A stretch of DNA of 64,000 nt from Flavobacterium succinicans LMG 10402 (GCF_000611675.1 NZ_JATV01000008.1:186001-250000), one strand, 5' to 3'; counted from the stretch's first letter, positions 41,703 through 50,885 are shown. Program-made: numbers and translations. The notes: generated by a model not told the origin, from the sequence alone.

Positions 41703-43106
41703 ATGACAACAAAACCCAAGATATTCATTCTTTTACCCGATGGTATTGGACTTCGAAACTTTGCCTATTCGGAATTTCATACCATAGGAGAAAAAGAAAA
41801 TTTCGACCTCGTGTTTTGGAATAACACCCCATTTGATCTAACGACACTTGGTTTTGCAGAAATTAAAATCGGAAATTCTAAATCACATCCACTAACCGAG
41901 ACGTATAAAAATGCTCGCAAGCAAATAGAATTAAATCTTAATATTCGAAGGACTAAAGACCGCGTTTATGACACCTATCGCTTCCCTTTTTCTTATGATA
42001 CAGTAAAAAAGACGGTTAAAAGCAGTGTCACTCAATTCATGATTTTTACACATTCTTCTTCATTTGGATTGACTCGTATTCGGAGAAAAATCAAAAACAA
42101 AGAACGTAAAACCTTGTATTATCACCAGTGTTTGGAAACTTTACAAAAGGAACGACCAGCCCTTGTTTTTTGTACCAATCAGCGTCCGATGACCGCTATT
42201 GCTCCTTTGTTGGCGGCGCAAGAATTAGGTATTCCAACAGCCACCTTTATTTTCTCTTGGGATAATTTGCCCAAAGCGACAATGGTAGTCGAAACAGATT
42301 ATTATTTTGTTTGGAGTGATTTGATGAAAAAGGAATTGCTATTGTATTATCCTTATATCAAAGCATCGCAAGTTTTTATCACGGGAACCCCACAGTTTGA
42401 GGCGCATTTTGATCAAAGTAAAATCCTTTCTAGAGAAGATTTTTGTAAACAACATCACTTGGATTTTGATAAAAAATACATTTGTTATTCGGGTGATGAT
42501 GTGACTACTTGTCCTGATGATCCCAAATATTTAGAAGATGTGGCTATAGCTGTTCGTGAATTGAATCAAAAAGGGCATGCACTAGGTATCGTTTTTAGAC
42601 GTTGTCCAGTTGATTTCTCTACTCGTTATGATCAAGTCTTGGAAGACTATAAAGATGTAATTACTCCAATTGCTCCTCTTTGGGAACGAATCGGAGAAGG
42701 TTGGAATACTATATTGCCTACTCCTGATGATATTGCGCTACAAAATACAACCATTGAGCATACGGAAATGGTTGTCAATTTGGGTTCTTCTATGGTATTT
42801 GATTATGTGGCGCATCACAAACCGTGTGCGTTTATTAATTACGATGTTGCTCAAAAAAAACTAAGAAATTGGTCGGTTAAAAAAATATACCACTATGTTC
42901 ACTTTCGTTCGATGCCTAATAAAGAAGCTGTTTTATGGATTAATAGTCCAAATGAAATCTCGGCTATCATTGAAAAAGGAATCACAACACCTTCATCAGT
43001 AATCGAAAATGCCCAAAAATGGTTTGAAGTGATTAATCAACAGCCACCGCAAGAAGCTTCTCAACGTATTTGGAAAGCCATAAAAACTATCATTTCTAAA
43101 GAATAA
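41703..43106 (+). CDS. GT-B glycosyltransferase (UDP-glycosyltransferase/CDP-glycerol transferase-like)
   Basis: A 467-residue cytoplasmic protein. KIFILLPDGIGLRNFAYSEF (5-24) begins a Rossmann-like half. LVFCTNQRPMTAIAPLLAAQ and TFIFSWDNLPKATMVVETDY are in the middle, and KKYICYSGDDVTTCPDD opens the second half. The C-terminal part holds MVVNLGSSMVFDYVAHHKPC, similar to the donor-site region of TagF-like or LpxB-like GT-B enzymes. Sialyl or nonulosonyl transfer is possible given the preceding neu genes, but nothing in the sequence proves it. Confidence 0.62.
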   Translation: MTTKPKIFILLPDGIGLRNFAYSEFHTIGEKENFDLVFWNNTPFDLTTLGFAEIKIGNSKSHPLTETYKNARKQIELNLNIRRTKDRVYDTYRFPFSYDTVKKTVKSSVTQFMIFTHSSSFGLTRIRRKIKNKERKTLYYHQCLETLQKERPALVFCTNQRPMTAIAPLLAAQELGIPTATFIFSWDNLPKATMVVETDYYFVWSDLMKKELLLYYPYIKASQVFITGTPQFEAHFDQSKILSREDFCKQHHLDFDKKYICYSGDDVTTCPDDPKYLEDVAIAVRELNQKGHALGIVFRRCPVDFSTRYDQVLEDYKDVITPIAPLWERIGEGWNTILPTPDDIALQNTTIEHTEMVVNLGSSMVFDYVAHHKPCAFINYDVAQKKLRNWSVKKIYHYVHFRSMPNKEAVLWINSPNEISAIIEKGITTPSSVIENAQKWFEVINQQPPQEASQRIWKAIKTIISKE

Positions 43107-43223
43107 TGCTTTTCTTTGCAAAGCAAAAATCAATTCAAATCAGTACTACTGCATTATATGTAATTTACCTAATGATTTAGTGGAAATTAGTGTAATTAGT
43201 GTTAGTTTTTTTTAATATAAAAT

Positions 43224-44657
43224 ATGTTTTTCAACTCCTTGGCGTTTGCCATTTTTTTACCTATAGTCTTTTTCTTGTATTGGTTTGTTTTTAATAAAAC
43301 TAAAAACACCCAAAACGCTTTACTGATACTTGCCAGTTATTACTTCTATTCCTGCTGGGATTGGCGGTTTTTATTTCTGTTGGTTTTTTCTACTTTTTTG
43401 GATTATTACACAGGTATCCGAATCGAAAAAAGCACCAATGATAAAGGACGAAAGTTTTGGTTTTGGCTTAGTATTGTGGTCAATTTAGGATTTTTAGGGG
43501 TTTTTAAATACTTCAATTTTTTCTCTGATTCGTTTGCTCAACTACTTACTTCTGTTGGGTTTAAAGCGAGTCCAATACTGCTTGATGTGATTCTTCCCGT
43601 TGGGATATCCTTTTACACCTTTCATGGCTTATCCTATGTAATTGATATTTATTACAAGCGCATCAAAGCGGAGTATAACTTTGTCGATTATTCTTTGTTT
43701 GTGAGTTATTTTCCTTTGTTGGTGGCAGGACCTATCGAAAGAGCCACCCATTTGTTGCCACAGGTTAAAGTACATCGTAGTTTCGATTTGGAAAAAGCTA
43801 AAGAAGGCCTGGCCCAATTCGTTTGGGGATTGGTCAAAAAAGTGGTCATCGCGGATACTTGCGCTACTTATGCGAATGCCGTTTTTGATAACTATCCGGC
43901 TATGAATTCGCTATCATTGATACTTGGCGCTATTTATTTTGCATTTCAAATTTACGGGGATTTCTCAGGCTATTCGGATATGGCTTTAGGAATGTCAAAA
44001 CTGTTTGGCATTGATTTGTTGAAAAATTTTAACTATCCCTATTTTTCAAGAGACATCGCCGAATTTTGGAGACGCTGGCACATATCGTTATCGTCTTGGT
44101 TCAGGGATTATTTATATATTCCGCTTGGAGGGAGTCAAGGTGGAATGTGGTTCAAAATTCGCAATACCTTCATTATTTTCTTAGTGAGTGGTTTTTGGCA
44201 CGGCGCTAATTGGACTTATGTCGTTTGGGGATTACTCAATGCTGTTTATTTTCTACCTTTATTAGTAATGCAAAAAAACAGGAACAATACAGGTCCAGTA
44301 GTAGTTAACATCGATTGGAAGGGATTACAAACTGTAGTAAACATCTTGATTACTTTTCTTTTAAGTACTATTGCTTGGATCTTTTTTAGAGCGAAATCCA
44401 TAACCGATGCGGTTTTGTATTTAAAGCAACTGGTTTATAATGGTGATTTTAGTTCGCAATATTTGTCTAACGAACGGTATAATTACGAAATACTCCTTTT
44501 GATTGGTGCTTTTGTAGTGGTAGAATGGAACAACAGAAACCGAGTGGAGCCCTTATCAGGACGCTATAGTCTTGTGAAATTTGGTTTAGCCATCGCAGCC
44601 ATTATGGCTTTAGGTACTTTTTCGGATTATAAGGAGTTTATTTATTTTCAGTTTTAA
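43224..44657 (+). CDS. MBOAT family O-acyltransferase (AlgI/PatA-like)
   Basis: A 477-residue polytopic membrane protein with about eleven helices. VLPVGISFYTFHGLSYVIDI, AGPIERATHLLPQ, IAEFWRRWHISLSSWFRDYL (278-297) with His286, and VSGFWHGANWTYVVWGLLNA (321-340) with His326 are the MBOAT signature sites. It moves acyl groups from a cytoplasmic donor across the membrane. The SGNH-like gene 65 bp downstream is the usual periplasmic partner that places the acetyl on the glycan. Separated from its neighbours by gaps of 117 and 65 bp, the latter holding a 33-nt palindrome. Confidence 0.9.
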   Translation: MFFNSLAFAIFLPIVFFLYWFVFNKTKNTQNALLILASYYFYSCWDWRFLFLLVFSTFLDYYTGIRIEKSTNDKGRKFWFWLSIVVNLGFLGVFKYFNFFSDSFAQLLTSVGFKASPILLDVILPVGISFYTFHGLSYVIDIYYKRIKAEYNFVDYSLFVSYFPLLVAGPIERATHLLPQVKVHRSFDLEKAKEGLAQFVWGLVKKVVIADTCATYANAVFDNYPAMNSLSLILGAIYFAFQIYGDFSGYSDMALGMSKLFGIDLLKNFNYPYFSRDIAEFWRRWHISLSSWFRDYLYIPLGGSQGGMWFKIRNTFIIFLVSGFWHGANWTYVVWGLLNAVYFLPLLVMQKNRNNTGPVVVNIDWKGLQTVVNILITFLLSTIAWIFFRAKSITDAVLYLKQLVYNGDFSSQYLSNERYNYEILLLIGAFVVVEWNNRNRVEPLSGRYSLVKFGLAIAAIMALGTFSDYKEFIYFQF

Positions 44658-44668
44658 GGTATAATTTT

Positions 44669-44701
44669 AACCCTGTCAGAGTTTCAAACTCTGACAGGGT
44701 T
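44669..44701. repeat. 33-nt palindrome, AACCCTGTCAGAGTT family
   Basis: Perfect 15-bp stem with loop TCA between the MBOAT and SGNH genes. No T-run follows, so the two genes may still be cotranscribed. Confidence 0.8.
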
Positions 44702-44722
44702 AGTTAAAAACAAGAAATACAA

Positions 44723-45604
44723 ATGAAACAATTTTTACTATATACATTTAAAATACTACTACTCACGATAGCTATCGCTGTGGTATTGGATTTTGGCTAT
44801 ACCAAAGTTTTTTTGCAATCCTCAAATAGAGGGAAAATTGAAAAAGTATTCAATTCCAAAGGTGAAAAGTACGATGTAGTTATTTTAGGATCCTCACGAG
44901 CGAACAATCATTTTGTGGCGCCCATGTTTGAAGATAAAGGGTTGAGAACCTTTAACTACGGAATGAGTGGAGGCCATTTGTTTGAAGCTTCGTTATTGTT
45001 AAAACTAATGATAGAACGCAACTATCAAATTAAGAGTGTAATTTTAGAAGCCGACTTGAATTTGTCAAACGACCATCAAGCGGAAGGGATTTCGGCTAAA
45101 TTCTTACCGTTTCTCCACGAATCCGAAACGATTAAAAATCATTTTAAAAAGGAAAACGATTTTACAGAGTTGTATTGCATCCCATTTTACCGTTATGTGA
45201 AATACGATGCCAAAATAGGAGTACGAGAAACTTTCTTTACTGCAGTGGGAAAGACTACCTCTCAGATGGAAAATAAAGGCTATTATCCTTTGGGACAAAA
45301 GCCCAATGCTAATATGAAGAATAACATTGCGAATTTGAACCCTTTATCAAAGAATCAGTATTATTATGAGATTAAGCAACTTTGTGAACAAAAAGGAATT
45401 AAATTTATCGCTGTAATGACTCCAATGTGTGAAAACACCAAAGGAATGGATTATTTTGATAAGGTGAAAAAACTATATCCAGAGATTCATAATTATGAAA
45501 ATGTAGTATCAGAAGATCGGTTTTTTTCTTCTTGTGGACATCTCAATGATGCTGGAGCTCGATTGTTTACGGAGAGGGTTTTAAAGGATTTTTTTAATAA
45601 ATAA
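44723..45604 (+). CDS. SGNH-like (AlgJ/AlgX/DltD-type) periplasmic O-acetylation partner
   Basis: A 293-residue protein with a single N-terminal membrane anchor (about 4-24) and a periplasmic domain. VVILGSSRANNHF (52-64) supplies the nucleophilic Ser block. SSCGHLNDAGARLF (269-282) has the Asp/His-type pair His273 and Asp276, a variant of the DxxH block. Together with the MBOAT protein upstream it should transfer acetyl groups to the exported or lipid-linked glycan. The family is diverged, and the Ser-Asp-His assignment is from motif position only. Confidence 0.72.
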   Translation: MKQFLLYTFKILLLTIAIAVVLDFGYTKVFLQSSNRGKIEKVFNSKGEKYDVVILGSSRANNHFVAPMFEDKGLRTFNYGMSGGHLFEASLLLKLMIERNYQIKSVILEADLNLSNDHQAEGISAKFLPFLHESETIKNHFKKENDFTELYCIPFYRYVKYDAKIGVRETFFTAVGKTTSQMENKGYYPLGQKPNANMKNNIANLNPLSKNQYYYEIKQLCEQKGIKFIAVMTPMCENTKGMDYFDKVKKLYPEIHNYENVVSEDRFFSSCGHLNDAGARLFTERVLKDFFNK

Positions 45605-45609
45605 TTTCT

Positions 45610-45642
45610 AACCCTGTCAGAGTTCTAAACTCTGACAGGGTT
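45610..45642. repeat. 33-nt palindrome, AACCCTGTCAGAGTT family
   Basis: Perfect 15-bp stem with loop CTA, 5 bp after the SGNH gene. No T-run follows. Confidence 0.8.
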
Positions 45643-45665
45643 AGATAGAAAGAAATAGTACGATT

Positions 45666-46814
45666 ATGCATATCGCTTTTTTAACGCCTGAATACCCTCA
45701 TCCCCGTGTTTTACATGCAGCTGGAATTGGCACTAGTATCAAAAACTTGGTTGTGGCTTTAGTTACAAAAGGAGTGCAAGTTTCTGTTTTTGTGTATGGC
45801 CAAATGGAAACTGCAGTTTTTGAAGAAGCAGGAGTTACTGTTCACTTAGTAAAAAGTCAAAAATATAAGGTGTTGGGTTGGTATTTGCATCGAAGGTTTA
45901 TTCAAAAATACCTCAACACACATATTGTTTCAGAAAAAATTGATTTGGTTGAGGCTCCCGATTGGACGGGTATCACCGCTTTTATGCATCTGAAAGCACC
46001 TTTGGTCATTCGTTTTCATGGGAGTGATACCTATTTTTGTCATTTGGAGAGAAGGAAGCAAAAGCAAAAAAATTATTGGTTTGAGAAATTAGCAATGATG
46101 CAAGCTAGTGCTTTTGTCGCTCCAACAGTTTTCGCAGCTGATGTGACCAAGCAATTGTTTGGACTTGCCCGCAAAAATGTAAAGGTTGTTTATAACGGAT
46201 TAGACTTGAATGCATTTAAAAATGATGCGCCCTTGCTTTTTGAAAAAGGACTCATTTTATATGTAGGTACAATTATTCGAAAAAAAGGGGTTTTTGAATT
46301 GCCTGAAATTTTTAATAAAGTGAGAAAAGCATTTCCAGAAACTAGATTGATGCTGATAGGAAGTGATACTGCCGATATTCAAACGCAATCTTCATCCACA
46401 TGGGAATTACTAAAAAAAGAATTTGAAGAGGAGGATCTACAGCAAGTTTCGTATTTGGGAAAGATGCCCTATGCTAGCGTACAAGAGCATATTCGAAAAG
46501 CCAATGTATGTATTTTTCCTAGCTTTGCTGAAACTTTTGGAATGATAACGATTGAAGCTATGGCCTTAAATAAAGCAGTGGTGAGTAATGGTTTTGGATG
46601 GTCTCAAGAATTGATTACAGATGGTGAAAGTGGTTTTTTGGTAGATCCCAAAGCGCATGATGATTTTGCTAATAAAATAATTGAATTACTCCAAGACGAA
46701 ACTTTAGCCAATACCATTGGTGCTGCCGCAAGAAAAAGAGTAGAGGCCGTTTTTGATATTCAAAAAATTGCCCAAGAGAATATTGATTTTTATGAATCTG
46801 TAATTGGTAAATAG
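45666..46814 (+). CDS. GT4 glycosyltransferase
   Basis: A 382-residue GT-B enzyme: HIAFLTPEYPHPRVLHAAGI (2-21) then GTSIKNLVVAL, RFHGSDTYFCHLE, NVKVVYNGLDLNAF, ILYVGTIIRKKGVFELPEIF and the donor-site FAETFGMITIEAMALNKAVV with the EX7E pair. A typical retaining GT4, close to PelF/RfaG-like enzymes. The stop overlaps the GTG start of the next gene by one base, so the two are translationally coupled. Confidence 0.88.
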   Translation: MHIAFLTPEYPHPRVLHAAGIGTSIKNLVVALVTKGVQVSVFVYGQMETAVFEEAGVTVHLVKSQKYKVLGWYLHRRFIQKYLNTHIVSEKIDLVEAPDWTGITAFMHLKAPLVIRFHGSDTYFCHLERRKQKQKNYWFEKLAMMQASAFVAPTVFAADVTKQLFGLARKNVKVVYNGLDLNAFKNDAPLLFEKGLILYVGTIIRKKGVFELPEIFNKVRKAFPETRLMLIGSDTADIQTQSSSTWELLKKEFEEEDLQQVSYLGKMPYASVQEHIRKANVCIFPSFAETFGMITIEAMALNKAVVSNGFGWSQELITDGESGFLVDPKAHDDFANKIIELLQDETLANTIGAAARKRVEAVFDIQKIAQENIDFYESVIGK

Positions 46815-48367
46815 TGATTGTAATCTATCATAATAATAGGCAAGTTACTCGGGTTACCTCAGATAATTCAGAGGTGATTGATTTTGATGGTTCAAAGTCA
46901 ATAGCTTCTGTACTGATGCATTTAGCCATGCAATTTCCTGATATGACAATAGCCTGGTGTCATCAAGATTTTATGGATTTTGCAAACTGGAGCGAATTTC
47001 CAAAGGTTTTGCACCATGACAAAATTATGGTATCATTTTCTCCCTCAATGGCATTGTATTTAGGTAGGGAAATTGGTTATGTTGAGGAGTCTCCTTTTAT
47101 CAAGGTGAATAAACAAGTGAGCTATCCTACTTGGCAAATGAGTAGTGGTATCGGTGGGATTCATACGGCTGTTTTATTACAATTTAAAGGAAAAATTAAA
47201 GAGCATCGGGATTTCGATTATTTTTTAAATAGCATTGCGAAACTGGGGATGCCATTAGGTTTATTGTGTTATTCGGAGCCCAAATTAGTAACCAATTTTT
47301 CCCGATGCTCCCAACCCAAAGCATCTATTTCCACTCTTTTTCAATTCGTATACCAGCATTATAAAACAAGGTGGTTGTTTTTATTGTTACTCAATTTGAT
47401 GGTATACGAAAAACGCTTGCCAATTTTTGCTTTTTTGAAGGCACTATTTTATAAAAAGAGGAATACTATTGAAATGTCTTTGGACAGTATTGTTGTTCAG
47501 TCAAATAAAGAAGTGGTTCAAAAAGCAACTATTGATGTCATTATTCCGACTATTGGACGAAAAAAATATTTGTATGATGTGTTGAAGGATTTAGCAGTAC
47601 AGACGCTTTTGCCTAAGGATATAATCATAGTGGAGCAAAATCCTTTAGAGGGAAGTATGTCCGAATTGGATTATTTAAAAAATGAATACTGGCCATTCAA
47701 AATCAAACACACTTTTACACATCAAGCAGGAGCTTGTAATGCGAGGAATTTGGCTCTTGAACAAGTAGAAAGTGAGTGGGTGTTTATGGCAGATGATGAT
47801 GTTAGGATAGAAGCTCAATTTTTAGAGAAAGGTCTATCGTTTGCAAAATTGTATGCCGCTAAGGCGCTTACATTTGGATGTTATCAGGCTAACTATTCAG
47901 AAGAAAAAAAAATAAAACACACAATGCAATGGAGTTCCTTTGGTTCCGGATGTAGTATTGTACGATTAAAGGAAAATAATGAGTTAAGATATGATACTTC
48001 ACTTGAGTTTGGATATGGTGAAGACACAGAGTTTGGTTTGCAATTGCGAAATGAAGGAATAGATGTTGTTTTTACACCATACCCAGAAATTCTGCATCTT
48101 AAAGCACCTTTGGGAGGTTTTCGAACCCAACCTGTGCTGCAGTGGCATAAGGAAGCTATACAGCCCAAACCTTCGCCAACTGTTATGTATGTTAAGCAAA
48201 AACACGATACCCAAGAGCAGATTTTAGGCTATAAAACAGTCTTGTTTTTCAAATTTTATATGTTGCAAAATAGTAGAAATCCTATTGTATACCTAAGGAA
48301 GATGAAAAGGCAATGGAATAAAAGCGTTTTTTGGGCTAATCAATTAAGAAATATACATAAAATTTAG
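46814..48367 (+). CDS. GT2 glycosyltransferase with a novel N-terminal domain
   Basis: A 517-residue protein starting at GTG 46814. Residues 239-517 are a GT2 domain: IDVIIPTIGRKKYLYDVLKD (240-259), DIIIVEQNP, GACNARNLAL and MADDDV (325-330), plus FGYGEDTEFGLQLR. The first 230 residues (VIYHNNRQVTRVTSDNSEVI, later TIAWCHQDFMDFANWSEF) match no family I recognise. They contain no membrane helix except perhaps RWLFLLLLNLMV (186-197). Related long GT2 proteins occur in flavobacterial loci. The N-terminal part may bind acceptor or partner. Confidence 0.75.
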   Translation: MIVIYHNNRQVTRVTSDNSEVIDFDGSKSIASVLMHLAMQFPDMTIAWCHQDFMDFANWSEFPKVLHHDKIMVSFSPSMALYLGREIGYVEESPFIKVNKQVSYPTWQMSSGIGGIHTAVLLQFKGKIKEHRDFDYFLNSIAKLGMPLGLLCYSEPKLVTNFSRCSQPKASISTLFQFVYQHYKTRWLFLLLLNLMVYEKRLPIFAFLKALFYKKRNTIEMSLDSIVVQSNKEVVQKATIDVIIPTIGRKKYLYDVLKDLAVQTLLPKDIIIVEQNPLEGSMSELDYLKNEYWPFKIKHTFTHQAGACNARNLALEQVESEWVFMADDDVRIEAQFLEKGLSFAKLYAAKALTFGCYQANYSEEKKIKHTMQWSSFGSGCSIVRLKENNELRYDTSLEFGYGEDTEFGLQLRNEGIDVVFTPYPEILHLKAPLGGFRTQPVLQWHKEAIQPKPSPTVMYVKQKHDTQEQILGYKTVLFFKFYMLQNSRNPIVYLRKMKRQWNKSVFWANQLRNIHKI

Positions 48368-48368
48368 T

Positions 48369-48482
48369 TTAATCATTTGTACCTACCTGCGTCCGAAGCC
48401 TTTGTTGCAATTGTTGCAATCGGTTCGGGAGCAAACGTTATATCCTGATGAAATTTTGATTGTGGATGAGCATATATATTAG
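48369..48482 (+). pseudogene. 5-prime remnant of a GT2 gene
   Basis: The frame from 48369 encodes LIICTYLRPKPLLQLLQSVR then EQTLYPDEILIVD and ends in TAG 48480-48482. It matches residues 13-45 of the intact GT2 at 49857 (offset 1524 bp). The first and last codons differ mostly by synonymous changes, while the middle 65 bases are almost identical. It is a fossil of a GT2 allele cut off where the ATPase segment begins. Confidence 0.8.
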
Positions 48483-48633
48483 GTAAAACACGATTTGGTC
48501 CATTCAGAATTTTCGGCAAACAACAATTCGTTGCAATGCTCTTGGTTTTGCTAATCGCATCTTACCTATTTCTTCCTGTTTTTCCGTTTAAAAATGGTTT
48601 ACTTATCAAATTCAATCCATTTTAGGGAATTGT

Positions 48634-48719
48634 ATTCACTAAAATTAATCAATTTCAGGGAGTATTATTCACTAAAATTAGTCAATTTTGGTGAATTTGT
48701 GTGTTTTTGTCTATCTTTG
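48634..48719 (+). promoter_or_regulatory. operator-like repeats and promoter of the DUF4143 ATPase gene
   Basis: ATTCACTAAAATTA-x-TCAATTT occurs twice (48634 and 48667). The second copy is part of a 28-bp palindrome TTCAC-x-AAAATT-x4-AATTTT-x-GTGAA (48668-48695) that covers the -33 element TTTG (48687-48690). A perfect -7 box TATCTTTG (48712-48719) follows 21 bp later, 14 bp before the ATG. Confidence 0.6.
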
Positions 48720-48733
48720 TTAAAATTTTAGGT

Positions 48734-49855
48734 ATGGAAATTAAGCGATATTTACTAGCACAAATTACAGCTAAACTATTTAAAGGTAAAGCAATAGTGT
48801 TAATTGGCGCTAGGCAAATTGGTAAAACAACCCTATTGCAAGAGCTATTATCGGGTTATGAGAATACATTATTCTTGGACGGAGATGATCGAGTAACGCG
48901 AGAATTGTTGCAAAATCCATCTACCGAAGAAATTAAAGCGATCATTGGTCAACACAAAATTGTATTTATTGATGAAGCACAACGCATTAGTACTATTGGT
49001 TTAACTTCAAAAATAATTGTTGATCAATTCAAGGAAGTGCAACTGATTGTTAGCGGTTCATCAGCCTTTGATCTTAAAAATAGGACGAGTGAATCGTTGA
49101 CAGGAAGAAAATGGGAATACCTTATGTTCCCTGTTAGTTGGAAGGAATTAGAAAATACAATAGGCTATGTCAAAAGTTTACAACAACTCGATTTGCGATT
49201 GGCGTATGGTATGTATCCCGAAGTCATTACGCATCCCTCTGAAGAAAAAGAACGATTAAAACAACTGGTATATAGTTATTTGTATACGGATCTGTTGGCT
49301 TTTGCCAACATCAAGAAACCAGAGGTTTTAGAAAAATTACTCAGGGCCTTAGCCTATCAAATGGGGAGCGAAGTCTCGTATAATGAATTGGCAAAATTGC
49401 TAAACGTGGATAAAAATACTGTAGCTAATTATATTCAGATTTTAGAAAAAGGCTACGTGATTTTTACCTTGAACGGTTTTAATAAAAATTTACGCAACGA
49501 ATTGAAATTTGCCAAGAAAATCTATTTTTGGGACAATGGGGTACGCAATACCATAATTAATAATTTTAATGGCATGGATCTACGAAATGATGCCGGTCAG
49601 CTATGGGAAAATTTTGTCATTTCGGAGCGAATGAAAAAAAATAATTACGAAAACCCTTGGGTCAAAAGTTATTTTTGGCGTACCACCACGCAACTGGAAA
49701 TTGACTATATAGAAGTTGAAAATGAGCAGGTAAAAGCATTTGAATTAAAAAACAATGAGCATGCCAAAATAAAAAAGTTTGAAAAATTCAAAGAAGCTTA
49801 TCAAACCGACGTGAATGTGATACATAAGAAAAATTTTAGAGATTTGTTACTTTAA
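48734..49855 (+). CDS. AAA ATPase with C-terminal DUF4143 domain
   Basis: A 373-residue protein from ATG 48734 (an upstream in-frame start at 48701 precedes the promoter -7 box and is rejected). Walker A GARQIGKTTLL (25-35), Walker B IVFIDEAQRIS (76-86), then LIVSGSSAFDLKNRTSESLT. The C-terminal DUF4143 part contains YLYTDLLAFANIKKPEVLEK, LAKLLNVDKNTVANYIQILE (winged-helix-like) and a nuclease-like end. Common as isolated accessory genes in Bacteroidota; no defined function. It sits inside the glycan locus between a GT2 fossil and the intact GT2. Confidence 0.85.
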   Translation: MEIKRYLLAQITAKLFKGKAIVLIGARQIGKTTLLQELLSGYENTLFLDGDDRVTRELLQNPSTEEIKAIIGQHKIVFIDEAQRISTIGLTSKIIVDQFKEVQLIVSGSSAFDLKNRTSESLTGRKWEYLMFPVSWKELENTIGYVKSLQQLDLRLAYGMYPEVITHPSEEKERLKQLVYSYLYTDLLAFANIKKPEVLEKLLRALAYQMGSEVSYNELAKLLNVDKNTVANYIQILEKGYVIFTLNGFNKNLRNELKFAKKIYFWDNGVRNTIINNFNGMDLRNDAGQLWENFVISERMKKNNYENPWVKSYFWRTTTQLEIDYIEVENEQVKAFELKNNEHAKIKKFEKFKEAYQTDVNVIHKKNFRDLLL

Positions 49856-49856
49856 G

Positions 49857-50882
49857 ATGATATTAAAAATTAGAAATACGATGCCATTTTCCCTCATTAT
49901 CTGCACCTACCTTCGTCCTCAGCCTTTGTTGCAATTGTTGCAATCGGTTCGGGAGCAAACGTTATATCCTGATGAGATTTTGATTGTAGATGGCTCCACC
50001 AATGCTGCAACCGAAGTAGCTTTAAAAGAAAATCCATTCCTCAATTTGCAGTATTTTGCAGTTCCACCCGAACATCGGGGGTTGACCAAGCAACGTAATT
50101 TTGGTATTGCCAGAGTTGCTGCCGACATGGAAGTGGTTTGTTTTCTAGATGATGATACCGTTTTAGAAAAAGACTATTTCGAGCAATTGTTAAGCACTTA
50201 CAAAAAATATCCACAGGCTCTTGGAGTAGGCGGGTACATTCATAATGAGACCCAATGGGCATGTGTTGGAGAAAATGATCAGCCTACAATAAAAGAATTT
50301 TATTTTGAAGGATGGAAAAGAAAAGACGGTAGTCGTTTTGTTTTAAGAAAAAAACTAGGGTTAGATAGCGATTGCCCTCCTGGATTTTCTTCTTTGTTTT
50401 CACACGGAAGAAGTGTGGGATTCTTACCACCAAGTGGTAAAACGTACGAAGTAGAACAATTGATGGGAGGTGTTTCTTCGTTTAAGAAAAAGGTATTTGA
50501 AACCCATCAGTTTTCAACCTATTTTGAAGGCTATGGCTTGTACGAAGATGCCGATTTTTGTTTGCGAGTTGCTAAAACAGGTAAATTGTATCTGAATACA
50601 GCCGCAAAATTGAACCATTATCACGCATTATCCGGCCGACCCAATCAGTACCATTATGGTAAAATGGTAGTGCGCAATGGTTGGTATGTTTGGCGGGTAA
50701 AAAATCCAAAACCCTTACGGACAGATCGTTTCAAATGGCATGCGATTACGCTACTGTTGACGGTCATTCGCTTTTCGAATACCTTTACCACGAATGCACG
50801 CAAAGCAGCGTTTACCGAAGCCTTGGGGAGAACCGTAGGTTGGTGGAGTTTAATGTTTAATAAACCGAAAGAAAAAAATTAG
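49857..50882 (+). CDS. GT2 glycosyltransferase
   Basis: A 341-residue GT-A enzyme; ATG 49881 (MPFSLIIC) is an equally good start. FSLIICTYLRPQPLLQLLQS (10-29), EILIVDGSTNAAT, GLTKQRNFGIARV, VCFLDDDTVLEKDYFEQLL as the metal site and FEGYGLYEDADFCLRVAKTG as the acceptor-site motif. C-terminal helices are basic. A 5-prime fossil of the same gene lies 1.5 kb upstream. It runs directly into the acetyltransferase gene (3 bp gap). Confidence 0.87.
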   Translation: MILKIRNTMPFSLIICTYLRPQPLLQLLQSVREQTLYPDEILIVDGSTNAATEVALKENPFLNLQYFAVPPEHRGLTKQRNFGIARVAADMEVVCFLDDDTVLEKDYFEQLLSTYKKYPQALGVGGYIHNETQWACVGENDQPTIKEFYFEGWKRKDGSRFVLRKKLGLDSDCPPGFSSLFSHGRSVGFLPPSGKTYEVEQLMGGVSSFKKKVFETHQFSTYFEGYGLYEDADFCLRVAKTGKLYLNTAAKLNHYHALSGRPNQYHYGKMVVRNGWYVWRVKNPKPLRTDRFKWHAITLLLTVIRFSNTFTTNARKAAFTEALGRTVGWWSLMFNKPKEKN

Positions 50883-50885
50883 GAA

